Origin: Siphonodentalium dalli
Lineage: Eukaryota; Mollusca; Scaphopoda; Gadilida; Siphonodentaliidae
Assembly (NCBI GenBank): GCA_032622095.1
Contig: CP136066.1
Span: 117,701,319 to 117,765,318, forward strand
DNA length: 64,000 nt
Direction: 5' to 3'
Below are positions 46,995 to 57,560 of the stretch, in pieces. The notes beneath the pieces were generated by a model that saw nothing but the letters and a program-made list of their open reading frames with translations, ran no database searches and had not been told where the DNA came from. Each line of letters opens with the position of its first letter. Position 1 is the stretch's first letter. A program made the position numbers and the translations under genes.

Positions 46995-48560
46995 ATGGCT
47001 TGGTATCCGTCGTCTGTGTGAGCATGTGCATGTGTGTGTGGAGACGTCCGTCAACAATTTCAATTAGCATGGGCTACAGGTCATACCTTTGGTCGAATCA
47101 TTATGAAATTGGTCATGGATGATAACATTGACATGTAGTTGGGAACAGGTTATTTTGCGGTCATTCGGGCAAAAAACATGGTTGCTGGCAGCCATCTTGG
47201 ATTTTACTCTTTGCATGACTAAATACTTTGGCACTGACTACAGTGAAAATATGAAATTTATCATGACTGTTGATATTGACATATAGATGGGAACAAGTCA
47301 TTTTGAGGTCATTCGGCAAAAAACATGGCCACCAGCAGCCATTTTGGATTTCAAAATTAAATTCATCATTCCATTTATTGCTCATCACAAAAATTTTACT
47401 TCCTCGCAAAGTTGAGCAACAGTGTCATGGACACATTCATTTATGGAATACATGGCCCGCCAGCAGCCATGTTATATTTTACTCTTTACATTATTAAATC
47501 CTTTGGCACGCCCTACAGACCACATCCATCGTCTGATTAGCAACAAACTTTATATGGATCTTTAGGGTGATTTCAAGATGGGAGCCATAAATTTTTTTCA
47601 GAAATTTGTTGCCAGTGGTCATATTGAATTTTACTCATTGCATGACTAAATCCATCGACACACCCTACAGCCACATCCCTCATCTGATCGTCACCAAACT
47701 TCGTATGGATCTTCGGGGTCAACCCCAGATGAGAGAAATTGATTATTTCTGAAATTTGTTAAAAAACATGCACGCCAACAATCATCTTGGATTTCAAATT
47801 TGAGTTTACAGCCAATACCACATGTTTAGGATCACATCTAGATGGGAGCTAACAAATTTGAAAAAAAATTTCGAGGAAAAACATGGCTGCCAGCAACAAT
47901 CTTGTACTTAACTCTTTGCATGAATAAATCCTTTGAGACCACATCCCTCATCCGATCATCAGCAAACTTCATACGGATCTCCAGGGCAACCTAAAGAAAT
48001 TTGCTAAAACACATGATGGCTACCAGCAACCATCTTGGATTTCAAATTTGAATCCATTGGCACACCCTGCAGCCGGATTGGAAAATTATTTAAAAACTTT
48101 ACAGGTGTGTTTAGGATCACCTCTAGATGGGAGGTATCAAATTTGTACGAATTTCATGGGAAAAAAACATGGCCACCGGCAGCCGTTTTGGATTTTACTC
48201 TTGGCATGACTAAATCCTTTGGCACAACCTACAGACCACATCCTTCATACATTCATCACCAAATTTCATATGGATCTTCTGGGTGACCACTAGATGGGAG
48301 CCATAATTTTTTATCTGAAATTAGATAAAAAACATGGCCACCAATGGCTATCTTGGATATTACTTTTTCATGACCAAATCCTTCGACACACCCTACATGC
48401 AACATCCCTCATCCGATCGTCACCAAACTTCATATGATTCTTCAGGGTGACTCTAGATGGGAGCTATCAAATCTTTTTGAAATTCCTTTCATATAATTAA
48501 AACATGGCTGCCAGCAGCCATCTTTGATTTCACATGTAAATCCATCAACACACCCTGCAC
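46995..48560. repeat. Degenerate array of the ~160-bp repeat, second block
   Basis: It resumes with 'atggcttggtatccgtcgtc' and a GT-rich run, then units as in the first block with increasing divergence ('catcttggatttcaaatttg', 'ctagatgggagc', 'caccctacag'). Confidence 0.8.
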
Positions 48561-48977
48561 TGCAGTCCACAAAGTTTATTTGTGAAATGTTTGAAATGCA
48601 AATTATTTCATCTACACAATACAAGGCCTTTATTGAAACATAAAAACATTCGTCCATAATTTGTTATTCTGTTATTTCATTTTGCATTGTATCTCTTGTT
48701 CATTAAGGATAACATTTTGTGTGGGGAAAGAACCTGATAGTGATATGGGTTTCATCTACCCTTGTCTATCATAGTTACGGCACCCGAAGAGTAATCTTAT
48801 TCCGTAAGACATTTTTTTCTGTGAATCTAAACTAATTAGTTATCTGGGATAATCTTTTGACATGGTAGAATTTCACCAATGAAACGTTAGAATTCACCAG
48901 TGTTCTGGTCCCTGATGGATTAAAAAAATTCTCATTATAAAGTTTCATTTCCTGTGGCCAATAAGTCATCTTGTCAC
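48561..48977. other. Unrecognised stretch before the DIRS element
   Basis: AT-rich, with no gene or repeat recognised. Confidence 0.45.
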
Positions 48978-49176
48978 AAAAATGAGAAATTTGAGTTCTC
49001 AAATTATAGTTTTATAAGTAAATGGAAGTATTAATTATAATACGATAGGAATTCTCTTTCTGGTCCGAAAAACTCGCCCTTTTCATTGCGGTGAAATCCC
49101 GCAAAATTTTGGCCCCTTAGTGCGCATGTGCGCCCGGCCAGCTGATCTCATCACTTCCTACCTGGCGAATCGAATA
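48978..49176. repeat. DIRS terminal inverted repeat, 3' (low-coordinate) copy
   Basis: The section 49,029-49,176 is an inverted copy of 53,993-54,145. Shared blocks include 'ttctctttctggtccgaaaa', 'cttttcattgcggtgaaatc' and 'ggccagctgatctcatcact'. The outer ~50 bases (48,978-49,028) are specific to this end. Confidence 0.9.
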
Positions 49177-49228
49177 ACTCGCCATAAACCCAAACACCTC
49201 CTGTTCCCTAGCGGGGAGGAGGGAGGGT

Positions 49229-49330
49229 TATTATAATTAATACTTCCATTTACTTATAAAACTATAATTTGAGAACTCAAATTTCTCATTTTTATATCGT
49301 AAATGTCGTATTAATTATAATACGATAGGA
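49229..49330. repeat. DIRS internal complementary region
   Basis: 49,229-49,293 is complementary to the extreme low-coordinate terminus (48,978-49,041). 49,291-49,330 is complementary to the extreme high-coordinate terminus (54,124-54,164). The junction falls in 'tctcatttttatatcg', so the block is a complement of the circular junction of the two ends. Confidence 0.9.
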
Positions 49331-49694
49331 ATATCACAGATTACACAGCATACCTGAGGAGGTGGGTATAACAGAGCACTATAAACTTTTATATCTCTAC
49401 TCACCCAGAGGATTTATTCTGTTGCCTGTCCGGTTCCCATGACGCCTCATGAGTTTCTGGGAACCACCATACAACCATATGAATCATCCTTCATGTACAA
49501 CATCATGCAAATCTATCCCGCATATATACATCAATTATAAGCCCCATCTTGGCTTTCTGGCTTGCATTGTATCTTTACTTGAAGAACTCGCCAGTTAAAA
49601 GAAGCAAAAAACAGCCTGTCCCTCTAAATTTGTCGGTACTGCAGACAAATATATATATAAACCAAACTCATAGAATCTGGAACAGTTTTCAAAA

Positions 49695-51103
49695 CTAAGC
49701 ATCCTTTCCGCTCGCAAGGACAGCCAAACTTAAAGGTTTCATGTAATGTTTTATAAACGTGGTCTCCTGAGACCAGTCAGCAGCCTCTAAAACTTCTGGC
49801 AATGACGCCCCATTGAACAGGGCCCATGATGGTCCGAGACTTCTGGTGGAATGTCCATGTACACTTGGAACCGACTGGTTATGCAAATGGTAACAAAACT
49901 TGATGCATTGCACAATCCAGCGTGAGAGAGTGGAATTTGAAACGACACGGTGAGGTTTATTAAGCCCCAGAAACAGCGACACGTGATTACCTTCGGAGGG
50001 GCTTCTTGCCGCCACTCTGATGTCACCTGTAAGTACCGAATCAGAGTCCGTTTAGGATCCAACTCGGGGCACTCCGCAAAAGCCGGTATAAAGATAGACT
50101 GTGAATAGTGTCCTGGGCGATCTTGTTTCGCTAGGCCAGCTCTACGAAATGTGACGCCTTGTGTTTGAATATTGATGTACCCTTCACCCAACTGGAGCGC
50201 GTTCAAGTCACTACAGCGTTGAAAAGAAGTAACCGCCATCAACAGTACCGTTTTCCATGTGACCATCTTCACGGGAGCGTCATCCAGAGGTTCAAAAGGC
50301 TGTTGTTTCAGACACTCTAAAATGAAAGGAAGATCCCATGAAGGCGCTAATTTTTTAACCGGTGGCCGCATGTTAAAGACACCGCGCAACATACGTATGA
50401 TATCAGGATGTTTACCCACTAAAACATTATCTATTGGTGGTATAGTGGCGGATAGCATAGACCGATATCCGGTAATAGTCGAATAGGATAGCCCTTTATG
50501 AAAAAGATGCGACAGAAAATCCGCACAGTCATTCAAAGCCACGCTAGAGGGATTAACTTGTTGTTCACGACACCAACTATTGAAGTGCCTAAATTTACAG
50601 GCGTAATCCCGTCTAGTCCCTGGTCTCCATGATGCGGCAAGTAAGTTTCTAGCCCCAATTGAAAAGCCCTTTGCCGCGAAACGTTGGTCGATATCAGCCA
50701 CGCGATCAGGTGAAGATCCTCGGGGCGAGGATGCATCAGTAACCCCTTGCCTTGACTGAGGACATACTCGTCTACCGGGAGTCTGAGGGGAATATCCACC
50801 AGTAGGTTGAGTAACTGCGGAAACCAACCCTGACGAGGCCTGAATGGGGCGATGAGAATCATCGTGCACTGAAATTGTTCCATGTGATGGAGACAACGTG
50901 CGAGCAATGGGACTGGAGGGAAGGCGTACATGTATAGATTCTCCCATTGAATTGAGAACGCGTCCCGCGCTGTCGCCCGTGCCTGTGGGATCCAAGAGCA
51001 AAACTGTGGTACCTGTTTGTTCAGGGCTGTCGCAAACATATCTATCACGGGATGGCCCCACCATCGGAATAGCCTTTGAACGACAAGGTGATTGAGGGAC
51101 CAT
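49695..51103 (-). pseudogene. DIRS tyrosine recombinase (ORF3), frameshifted
   Basis: The first frame (51,103-49,787) contains the SAM-like core-binding domain: 'LAASWRPGTRRDYACKFRHF' at residues 155-174 and 'FLSHLFHKGLSYSTITGYRS' at 196-215. The first catalytic arginine is in 'SFQRCSDLNAL' (293-303, R296). Its first ~140 residues are mostly a shadow of the RT frame. Homology then passes, near 50,010, into the frame ending at 49,695. That frame supplies 'SLFLGLNKPHR', the H-x-x-R box ('HGHSTRSLG'), 'AADWS' and the tyrosine nucleophile in 'FIKHYMKP'. The family enzyme integrates the circular DNA copy. All catalytic landmarks are recognisable, but a single frame change between R-box and H-x-x-R makes this copy non-functional unless it is recoded or a base error. 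Overlap with ORF2 is normal for DIRS. Confidence 0.88.
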
Positions 51104-52746
51104 TCATGTGGGTCGACCCGATGACGACTCAAGTGATCTTCCATGGAGTTGTCTTTCCCCCGAATGAAAGCAGCCTTCAATGTGATGTGGTTTGCCAAGG
51201 CCACCCCCCACAGTTCCTGCGTTTGGCGACATAGTGTCTGAGATCTGGTACCGCCCTGTTTGTTTATGTATTGAGTGACTGTGGTATTGTCGGACCGAAT
51301 CTGCACATTTTGCCCTTTCAACTGTGGAAGAAAACTGTTTAACGTCTGAATAACCGCTTCCATTTCGAGACAATTGATGTGTTGTAACCTCTGTAAAGGG
51401 GACCACACACCCTGAACCATTTGACTGCCCAAGGTTCCGCCCCACCCTCTGGAGCTGCTGGCGTCTGTAGTTATCGTGACCCAATTTAGAGGAGGCGTGA
51501 GGGGTCTGCCCTTGAGGACATTGCAATCTAAGACCCACCATTGGAGGTGACGCCGTAAATCTGGAGTGACTGGTATCGAATGACAAAGACGCATCCGACT
51601 GGGAGACCAATGGGAGAGCAGATAAGTTTGAATTGGCCTCATAAAAAGTAGGGCGTTTGGTATGAGCTCGATGTTGGAAGCCATTGTCCCGAGTAATGAT
51701 AGGAAATCCCGAGCTGTTCGTGTAGGTTGATGAAACCCCAGAACAAGATTTTTGAGACCCACCACACGCTCCATTGTGGGGTAAACGACACCCCTTCCGA
51801 GATTGAATTGGCATCCGAGGTATACTATTGTCTGCGTTAGTGTCAAATGTGACTTTTCTAGATTTATCAAAAACCCTAGACTGGCAATTGTATTTAGGAC
51901 CAATGTCCTGGCGTCCAGGAGCCCTTTTCGAGAGGAGTGGAGAAACGTCCAGTCGTCTAGAAAGTGACATACCCGAATTCCCTGAGCTTGAAGAAATGCC
52001 ACAACCACTGACGTCACTTTTGTGAAAATTCGCGGACTTGACGTGGCTCCGAAACATAGGCTGCGAAACTGGTATGAAATGCCTTGGAATCGGAACCGAA
52101 GATATTGGCGATGTGCCTTGTGAATTTTCAGATGGAAGTACGCATCTTCCAGATCGATCGAAAAAGCATAGTCGCCTCGTTTGGTTTGAGCCAGAACTGA
52201 TGTCAAAGTGTCCATTTTGAACCGCATCTTTACAATAAATTGGTTCAATGGTTTCAAGTTGATCACCGGCCTTAATTTCCCATTCTTTTTGGGGACCAAA
52301 AATATTGTACTGTAAAACCCCTGTAGACATTGGTCTACTGGGACTATCTCGATAGCTTTCTTTCGAAGAAGTGTTATTATTTCGTTCTGAATCAACTGAC
52401 CCTGACCGGGAGTGACCGTGGTTTCCTTCATGCCCAAGAATTTTGGAAGACTGTGAAACTCGAATTGGTAACCGTGTTCCACTACTTTCAATACCCATCG
52501 ATCGTTCGTAATTGTTTGCCAATATGTCAAAAAATGTGATAGACGCCCTCCTACGGGTACGTTTGGCAAATGAGATGGGATACTTACATAGTCACATGCT
52601 CCTCCCGCGACGTCCTCTTCCCCGTGTCCCTCGCTCATAATGTGGCTTGGCACGAAAAGAAGGATCTTGAAGAGGAGATCTTCGCCTGTACCCGGAATCC
52701 GGATATACTCCAGAAGACTGACTCTGGGAACGATCATCGTTAGCAT
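50533..52746 (-). CDS. DIRS reverse transcriptase-RNase H (ORF2)
   Basis: 737 codons, intact. It copies element RNA into DNA and removes the RNA strand. 'VGGRLSHFLTYWQTITNDRW' (residues 65-84) is the conserved lead-in of DIRS/Ngaro RTs. RT motifs follow: 'FLVPKKNGKLRPVINLKPLN' (149-168), 'SIDLEDAYFHL' (196-206), 'FRSLCFGATSSPRIF' (227-241) and the catalytic 'LDDW' box (263-266). RNase H follows with the expected acidic residues: 'TTDASSSRGWGG' (426-437), 'LEMEAV' (460-465), 'RSDNTT' (484-489) and 'KDNSMEDHLSR' (531-541). 'MFATALNKQVPQFCSW' (570-585) is the typical post-RNase H segment of the family. There is no sign of the methyltransferase domain found in some DIRS elements. The first ~40 residues overlap gag and may not be translated, so the real start is uncertain. 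The 3' part overlaps the recombinase frame by up to 570 bases. Confidence 0.92.
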   Translation of the reverse strand: MLTMIVPRVSLLEYIRIPGTGEDLLFKILLFVPSHIMSEGHGEEDVAGGACDYVSIPSHLPNVPVGGRLSHFLTYWQTITNDRWVLKVVEHGYQFEFHSLPKFLGMKETTVTPGQGQLIQNEIITLLRKKAIEIVPVDQCLQGFYSTIFLVPKKNGKLRPVINLKPLNQFIVKMRFKMDTLTSVLAQTKRGDYAFSIDLEDAYFHLKIHKAHRQYLRFRFQGISYQFRSLCFGATSSPRIFTKVTSVVVAFLQAQGIRVCHFLDDWTFLHSSRKGLLDARTLVLNTIASLGFLINLEKSHLTLTQTIVYLGCQFNLGRGVVYPTMERVVGLKNLVLGFHQPTRTARDFLSLLGTMASNIELIPNALLFMRPIQTYLLSHWSPSRMRLCHSIPVTPDLRRHLQWWVLDCNVLKGRPLTPPLNWVTITTDASSSRGWGGTLGSQMVQGVWSPLQRLQHINCLEMEAVIQTLNSFLPQLKGQNVQIRSDNTTVTQYINKQGGTRSQTLCRQTQELWGVALANHITLKAAFIRGKDNSMEDHLSRHRVDPHEWSLNHLVVQRLFRWWGHPVIDMFATALNKQVPQFCSWIPQARATARDAFSIQWENLYMYAFPPVPLLARCLHHMEQFQCTMILIAPFRPRQGWFPQLLNLLVDIPLRLPVDEYVLSQGKGLLMHPRPEDLHLIAWLISTNVSRQRAFQLGLETYLPHHGDQGLDGITPVNLGTSIVGVVNNKLIPLAWL

Positions 52747-53950
52747 GTACTATCGGGATCCGGAACGTTCGACCCACAGGTTCACTCGCTGACGTTGAGG
52801 TCTTTCCTCGAAAGGTGCGCTTCGGTTGAGATTGAGAAGAGCCGGTGGGAGCTTCTTTCCGCTTCCCAGCTTTGGTGTCTGCCAAAAGATCATCTATTTG
52901 CTTTTTGCGCTCCTTTCGAGCTTTAAGCATGGGCTCCAGCTCTTTGCCAAACACGCCATCACCCGTGAGTGGCAAGTTAGTCAGTTGACTGCTAGCCTCA
53001 GACACGTATAGCCCAGTGTCAGAGGATGCGAGAGCACGGCGGATGATGTGGAAAAAGGCTCCGGAACGGCCCATCTGGTCTAAAGCATGGGATGATATCT
53101 GAAAAATGTCCTTCACCTGTGCCATGCAAGTCTCCACATCTGCATTCTCCTCATCCAAAGATGAGAGAAGGGTAGCTAAAGCCTGCTGTACATAGCAGTG
53201 GACCACCAACCCCATCCTAGCTGCCTGATGGCCTTTATAGGCGATCCGTTCCACCATTCGATGTGGTTGACAGAATAAACTAGGTGACTGATGGCCAGAT
53301 GCAGCCTTAGCGCCATGTCTCTTAACCAGGAGACTGTTGACAAGATCATCCATTGATGGCACCTTTAGAAACTCTTCGGCTGTTTCATCCAACGGAAATT
53401 TGTCAAAGGTATCTTCTTTGAACGCCGACAGGACTACAGGAATTTCGCTACGGAATGTCGACTGAATGAGTACTTTTTGTGCCTCGTCCAGTTTAAGACC
53501 AACTTTCTTTGCTTTCGCAGCAAAATTGAAACTGCCCTCTCCGAAGATGCCTCGAAGACTTCTATCAGCCATCGAGTCCTGAATTTGTTTAACATAGTCC
53601 ATCGGGTCCTTACACAAATCCTCATCTATAATTGAATTTGCCCCCACATTCAGGGAGAGAACATCATCATCTGCATGATCCGGACTGGCACAGTCCTGGA
53701 TGTGTACCGCCCTCTGCGGGTCAGTAACATCTGTTAGTGAAGCCGTCCTCTGGCGGATCGGCACACGTGAATCAACTGGAATGGAAGAACTATTTTGTCC
53801 GGCCATGACTAACAGTCGATCCAGTTTGGTCTCAAGGCCCGAGATTTTGGAATTGCATTCCTCCCGAACGCGGTCAATACTCGATGCACGACGATGTGAA
53901 CGTCTGCGATTGACCGGAGAAGAAGACGAAGACGAATTTGAAGCAACCAT
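52592..53950 (-). CDS. DIRS gag-like protein (ORF1)
   Basis: 452 codons, first ORF of the element, starting about 40 bp inside the 5' terminal repeat. The N-terminus is serine/arginine-rich (residues 4-25), followed by a probable short coiled coil (about 25-50, 'VREECNSKISGLETKLDRLL'). The middle is a globular region without motifs I can name, and the C-terminal tail is rich in arginine, glycine and serine, ending GTRGRGRRGRSM. By position and composition it should be the nucleocapsid-like, RNA-binding protein of the element. DIRS gag proteins commonly lack a CCHC knuckle, and none is seen here. The end overlaps the start of the RT frame by about 155 bases in another frame, so RT expression probably needs internal initiation or another recoding step. 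The frame is intact. Confidence 0.82.
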   Translation of the reverse strand: MVASNSSSSSSPVNRRRSHRRASSIDRVREECNSKISGLETKLDRLLVMAGQNSSSIPVDSRVPIRQRTASLTDVTDPQRAVHIQDCASPDHADDDVLSLNVGANSIIDEDLCKDPMDYVKQIQDSMADRSLRGIFGEGSFNFAAKAKKVGLKLDEAQKVLIQSTFRSEIPVVLSAFKEDTFDKFPLDETAEEFLKVPSMDDLVNSLLVKRHGAKAASGHQSPSLFCQPHRMVERIAYKGHQAARMGLVVHCYVQQALATLLSSLDEENADVETCMAQVKDIFQISSHALDQMGRSGAFFHIIRRALASSDTGLYVSEASSQLTNLPLTGDGVFGKELEPMLKARKERKKQIDDLLADTKAGKRKEAPTGSSQSQPKRTFRGKTSTSASEPVGRTFRIPIVHANDDRSQSQSSGVYPDSGYRRRSPLQDPSFRAKPHYERGTRGRGRRGRSM

Positions 53951-53992
53951 TTGTGAAATTACAAATGGCGAGAGAGAAAAAACAGCGTGTTA

Positions 53993-54164
53993 ATTCGATT
54001 CGCCAGAAAAAGGAAGTGATGAGATCAGCTGGCCGGGCGCGCATGCGCACTAAGGGGCCAAAATTTGGGGGATTTCACCGCAATGAAAAGGGCGAGTTTT
54101 TCGGACCAGAAAGAGAATTTAATTCCTATCGTATTATAATTAATACGACATTTACGATATAAAA
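53993..54164. repeat. DIRS terminal inverted repeat, 5' (high-coordinate) copy
   Basis: Inverted copy of 49,029-49,176, ending with a terminus-specific 'gacatttacgatataaaa'. Beyond it the sequence 'ctgagaattt' resembles the start of the other terminus, consistent with a short homologous overlap at the integration point. Confidence 0.88.
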
Positions 54165-55080
54165 CTGAGAATTTGTTTACTAGTTATCCAACTAGGATGA
54201 CAATTGACATGGGCATATACTGAGAAGTGACTTTCCTCAATTTGACATCTCTATGCTGATCGATGACTTTATATGAGATTTTCGGTCAGGATTGATGGCT
54301 AGAAAATGAGAATTTCATACCATGTAATGCATTAATGTATATAACAACCTCTCACATGACTGTTCCTATTTACAGGACTTCTAGGTGGTATGGCCTTATG
54401 ATTGAATCAACAGTTAAGCCCCTATCTAATATACACAGCGAAACATTTGGAGAGTTAGTTCAATAGATTTATAAGGCTAGCACAGCAAATCAATTAATAC
54501 TGCAAGCTTTCTTCAGAAATCCAATATCACTCTCCATCAGCCTCAGCTAAGCCTGGCCTCTGGTCACACACACACCATGGATGTCCCAATAATTCCAGAC
54601 CACAACCTGTTCTGTCTATTTAATCGAAAAATCAATAGAAACCCTACTAGGTTGTTTACTTTATGTTGGGCTGGGGTCTCCTCAATACAGGGGTGATGGA
54701 CTTAATAGTAATGCACTATTTATAGTTACACCTGGTGGGGTACACTTGAATCAGCTTGTCTTGTCATTTGTCTGGTGTCGATCTGTCCATATGTGGTCCG
54801 GGTGCACAAGCAGGCTGTTGGTATCCTTATAGTGTGGAGGCTTAACTTTCCTGCACTATAGTTTCATCATACAAGAAAAAAGTAACAAGAAAAGCTCTTC
54901 ATCATGCAGTATTGTACAATGTATGAACCAACCCAGTGGAATCTGTTCTCAGTGATAAAATTCTATCACTGTCAGTATTTTGGTTGATTTTTTCCAGACC
55001 AGACAGGCCCACATACAATTTGGACATGAGTATAATATATATTTACTTAGATCATGCCATGAATCTCTATACTGTGGCTA
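54165..55080. other. Unrecognised intergenic stretch
   Basis: No gene or repeat is recognised. Confidence 0.45.
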
Positions 55081-55084
55081 TTAA

Positions 55085-55540
55085 AAGCCCGTAGAGATCA
55101 TATTCAACCAGTACAAACCCTTGGAACTTTTTGAAGTTTTGACAGGAACATTGTACAGTTGAAAAAATAACAAGGGGAATATATTGCTTAGTTTATTATC
55201 TGTTCCTTGATAATGTACTTCACTATGGGTGAAGGTCCCAACTCAAAATTTCATGAGTTAAGTGACTTTGTGGGCGATTTAGCTTTGCGTCACTAACAAT
55301 TATGGAATTCCTCCTAGGTAATTAATTCAATGTGTATTGCGATATCGGCTCACAAAAGCACTGTCAATTTCGAGTTGGCACCTTTATATACAGTGAAGTA
55401 TAGTATAATGGGACAGATAATAACTAAGAAATATATTCCCCGTGTTATTTTTTCGACTTTATAAGGTTCCATGTCAAACCTTCAAAAAGTTCCCAGGTTT
55501 TGCACTGGTGGAATATGATCTCTACGGGTGTTAGCATATA
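55085..55540. mobile_element. Fold-back TIR element, ~450 bp
   Basis: Arms of about 170 bp are inverted copies at roughly 80% by eye. The left has 'cccgtagagatcatattc', 'ggaactttttgaag', 'gaaaaaataacaaggggaat' and 'ccaactc'. The right has their complements in reverse order, ending 'gaatatgatctctacggg'. The centre (about 55,260-55,340) is unique. No clear target duplication is seen and no protein is encoded. Confidence 0.72.
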
Positions 55541-55616
55541 TTAGAGATTAATGGGATGATCTAATATTTACCATCCTTTTTCAATCTGGAGAATGGGACA
55601 CAAGCCAAAATATGCT

Positions 55617-55700
55617 TAACCCTTTGAACCCGTAACACCGATATTTCGGTGCAAATGAACATTGACTATATCCCGTAACACCGATATTTCGGTGCAGCGA
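55617..55700. repeat. Duplicated hairpin 'cccgtaacaccgatatttcg' next to a TTAA end
   Basis: The 26-base block starting 'cccgtaacaccgatatttcg' and continuing 'gtgca' occurs twice (about 55,629 and 55,671). Each holds the inverted pair CACCGA/TCGGTG. It begins TTAACCCTTTGAA, reminiscent of a piggyBac-type terminus. No opposite end is found nearby. Confidence 0.55.
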
Positions 55701-56930
55701 TGACATGAGGCGATATAAATTTGTACATAGTATAACCAGCGCCAGACCCACTTATTTATATGTGAATGGCCCCCACATATTTCAGCGGTACCCATGGAGT
55801 GTATGGAATGGTTGGCTGATAGTATCGGGTAGAAATATATGCGCAAAGCGTATAATCTACAAAAACATACAATATTTTAAGCGCAATGAGGTGCTATAAT
55901 TACATAATATAGTTTCATGTTCAACATGTTTGTAGAACAGACATTATTTAGAGAAATATTTTCAGTTTAATTTACCTTCACATATATTAGTCAGTGTTCT
56001 ACGACAATTGGGGAAGGGTCTATCGCATATCAAGTTGATTTATTCACGCATGCGCAGAGTAGCACAATGACAAATAATCAGTTTATAGTGTATTAATACA
56101 CGACATGCCCACTAAAATATATTTAAATGGTCCCATACAAGTCAGTGGTGGCAAGGGTGTGTATATTCGATTGTTGCCCACTAGTATCAGTAGGAATATA
56201 TGCACATGCGCATTGCATGGGCTATAATTCACAAAAAACATGCGTTTTAAGCAAATGTGGCACTATATACTGGGCATATATAAGCTATAATTGCATTTTC
56301 CTGCCAATTTTCCTGAGTAGTTGCCTAGTAATCATTGCGGAGGAGAGATTAATAGATGGCAAAGTCACCCGATCCTATGACCCGTGGTCCCTGCATGCAT
56401 AACATTCCTGCACAGTTTCAGACAGGTGCCCCACCCCTTTCAACATAACCAATTAACCCTTTCAGTGCCAACTCCGATTTTTGTATCAACCCATATTTCC
56501 TTGATAATTTTTCAAATTTATTGATTATAATAATGTGATACATTGATGGAAAGAGCTCTTAGACCATGCGACTAGACACTGTCTAAATTAAGGAAAATAT
56601 ACCACTTAATGGTTAGTGCAATGGTGTCATTTGATCATTTGTGTTATTTGCTTAGCAACCGTTGCTACCCTTTAATAAATAAGACATATAGTTCATTCTT
56701 CTGGTTGGGTATATCTCAAATTTCACATTAGGGTATTACTTACATTGAAAACGCGATCACTGGCATTGAATTACGACGCTAAAAGCTATATTTGCGTTTT
56801 CCAGTTCATTCCAGTTAGTTGCCTAGCAACAGTTACCAAGGAGTTGCCACGGGACAAGGTCTCTCAATCCTATCATGATCGGTGATCCATGGTGGACAAA
56901 TTTGTAAAGTTTCAGACCTGTGCCTTTGTT
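55700..56930. repeat. Diverged tandem copies of the ~380-bp repeat family
   Basis: The blocks 'agtatc.g.agaaatatatgc' and 'ttttaagc.caa' at about 55,820-55,900 recur at about 56,190-56,265. 'gttgcctag.aa', 'gctata.ttgc.ttttcc' and 'agtttcagac' recur at about 56,280-56,425 and 56,785-56,925. The section 56,600-56,930 matches the family at 10.6-11.3 kb ('tggtgtcatt.gatca', 'gcttagcaaccgttgc', 'atatctcaaatttcac'). Confidence 0.68.
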
Positions 56931-57552
56931 ATGTAAACAAACATCAAAAGCATTACAGAACCATTTGTTTATAGACAAACACTTGGAACTACTGGATAGT
57001 CCGATGCAGATGTTACGTTGCGCTGTGGATTCTTGCAAAGAGATGAATATTTTTCAATCCAGTTATTTTTTTCTCCTAACCTATATATGGTAATACATAC
57101 CAAATAAGAAATTTACTATGACCCTATTGTGAGTTGTAAGTTGTAGACGCACCAAATTAGGGGTTTTACAACCGACGTATAATGCTCGCGAATCTAAATA
57201 AGGAAATGATGCAATATCATGACCAAACTTATAAATAATTCACTGTGCTTTTTGTGAGAAACTAAACAACACTGGACCTGCATTTTATCTGACACAAAGC
57301 ATGTTTTGTTTTAATATATCGCATTCATATCATCATTATGATATACTATTAGTATACTCTTTAATTATCATAATTTGATAAATGTTATTTCTAAATTATA
57401 ACCTACAACAAAAGCTGCACGTCAGTTTAAGTCTTATTACCTGAACATAATTTATGTTCTTCTGAAAAGTTTAGGTTTCTATGACAACAAGCTTTAGTTT
57501 TAGGAATGTACATTTATGGTTGAATATTTAACTTTTTTGACAGTTCTTTATG
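56931..57552. other. Unrecognised stretch
   Basis: AT-rich, with no gene or repeat recognised. Confidence 0.45.
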
Positions 57553-57560
57553 GTGCAGTT

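Larger units (their letters stand above)
48978..54164 (-). mobile_element. DIRS-type tyrosine-recombinase retrotransposon, structurally complete
   Basis: About 5.19 kb. On the minus strand it carries a gag-like ORF, an RT-RNase H ORF overlapping it, and a tyrosine recombinase in a third overlapping frame: the DIRS order. It is bounded by inverted terminal repeats (48,978-49,176 and 53,993-54,164) rather than direct LTRs. Inside the low-coordinate end, 49,229-49,330 is the complement of the two outermost termini joined end to end, which is the internal complementary region of DIRS elements. In the family, this region templates completion of the ends through a circular intermediate that the recombinase integrates without a target duplication. 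The only obvious damage is a frameshift in the recombinase near 50,010. Confidence 0.93.

Noticed and set aside
44159-48657. Various 60-106 codon frames in the 160-bp repeat array
   Set aside because: They track the repeat units and are interrupted irregularly; no protein family is recognised.
51104-52522. 472-codon minus-strand frame inside the DIRS element
   Set aside because: It is read in another frame across the conserved RT-RNase H sequence, is serine-rich and has no motif: a shadow frame.
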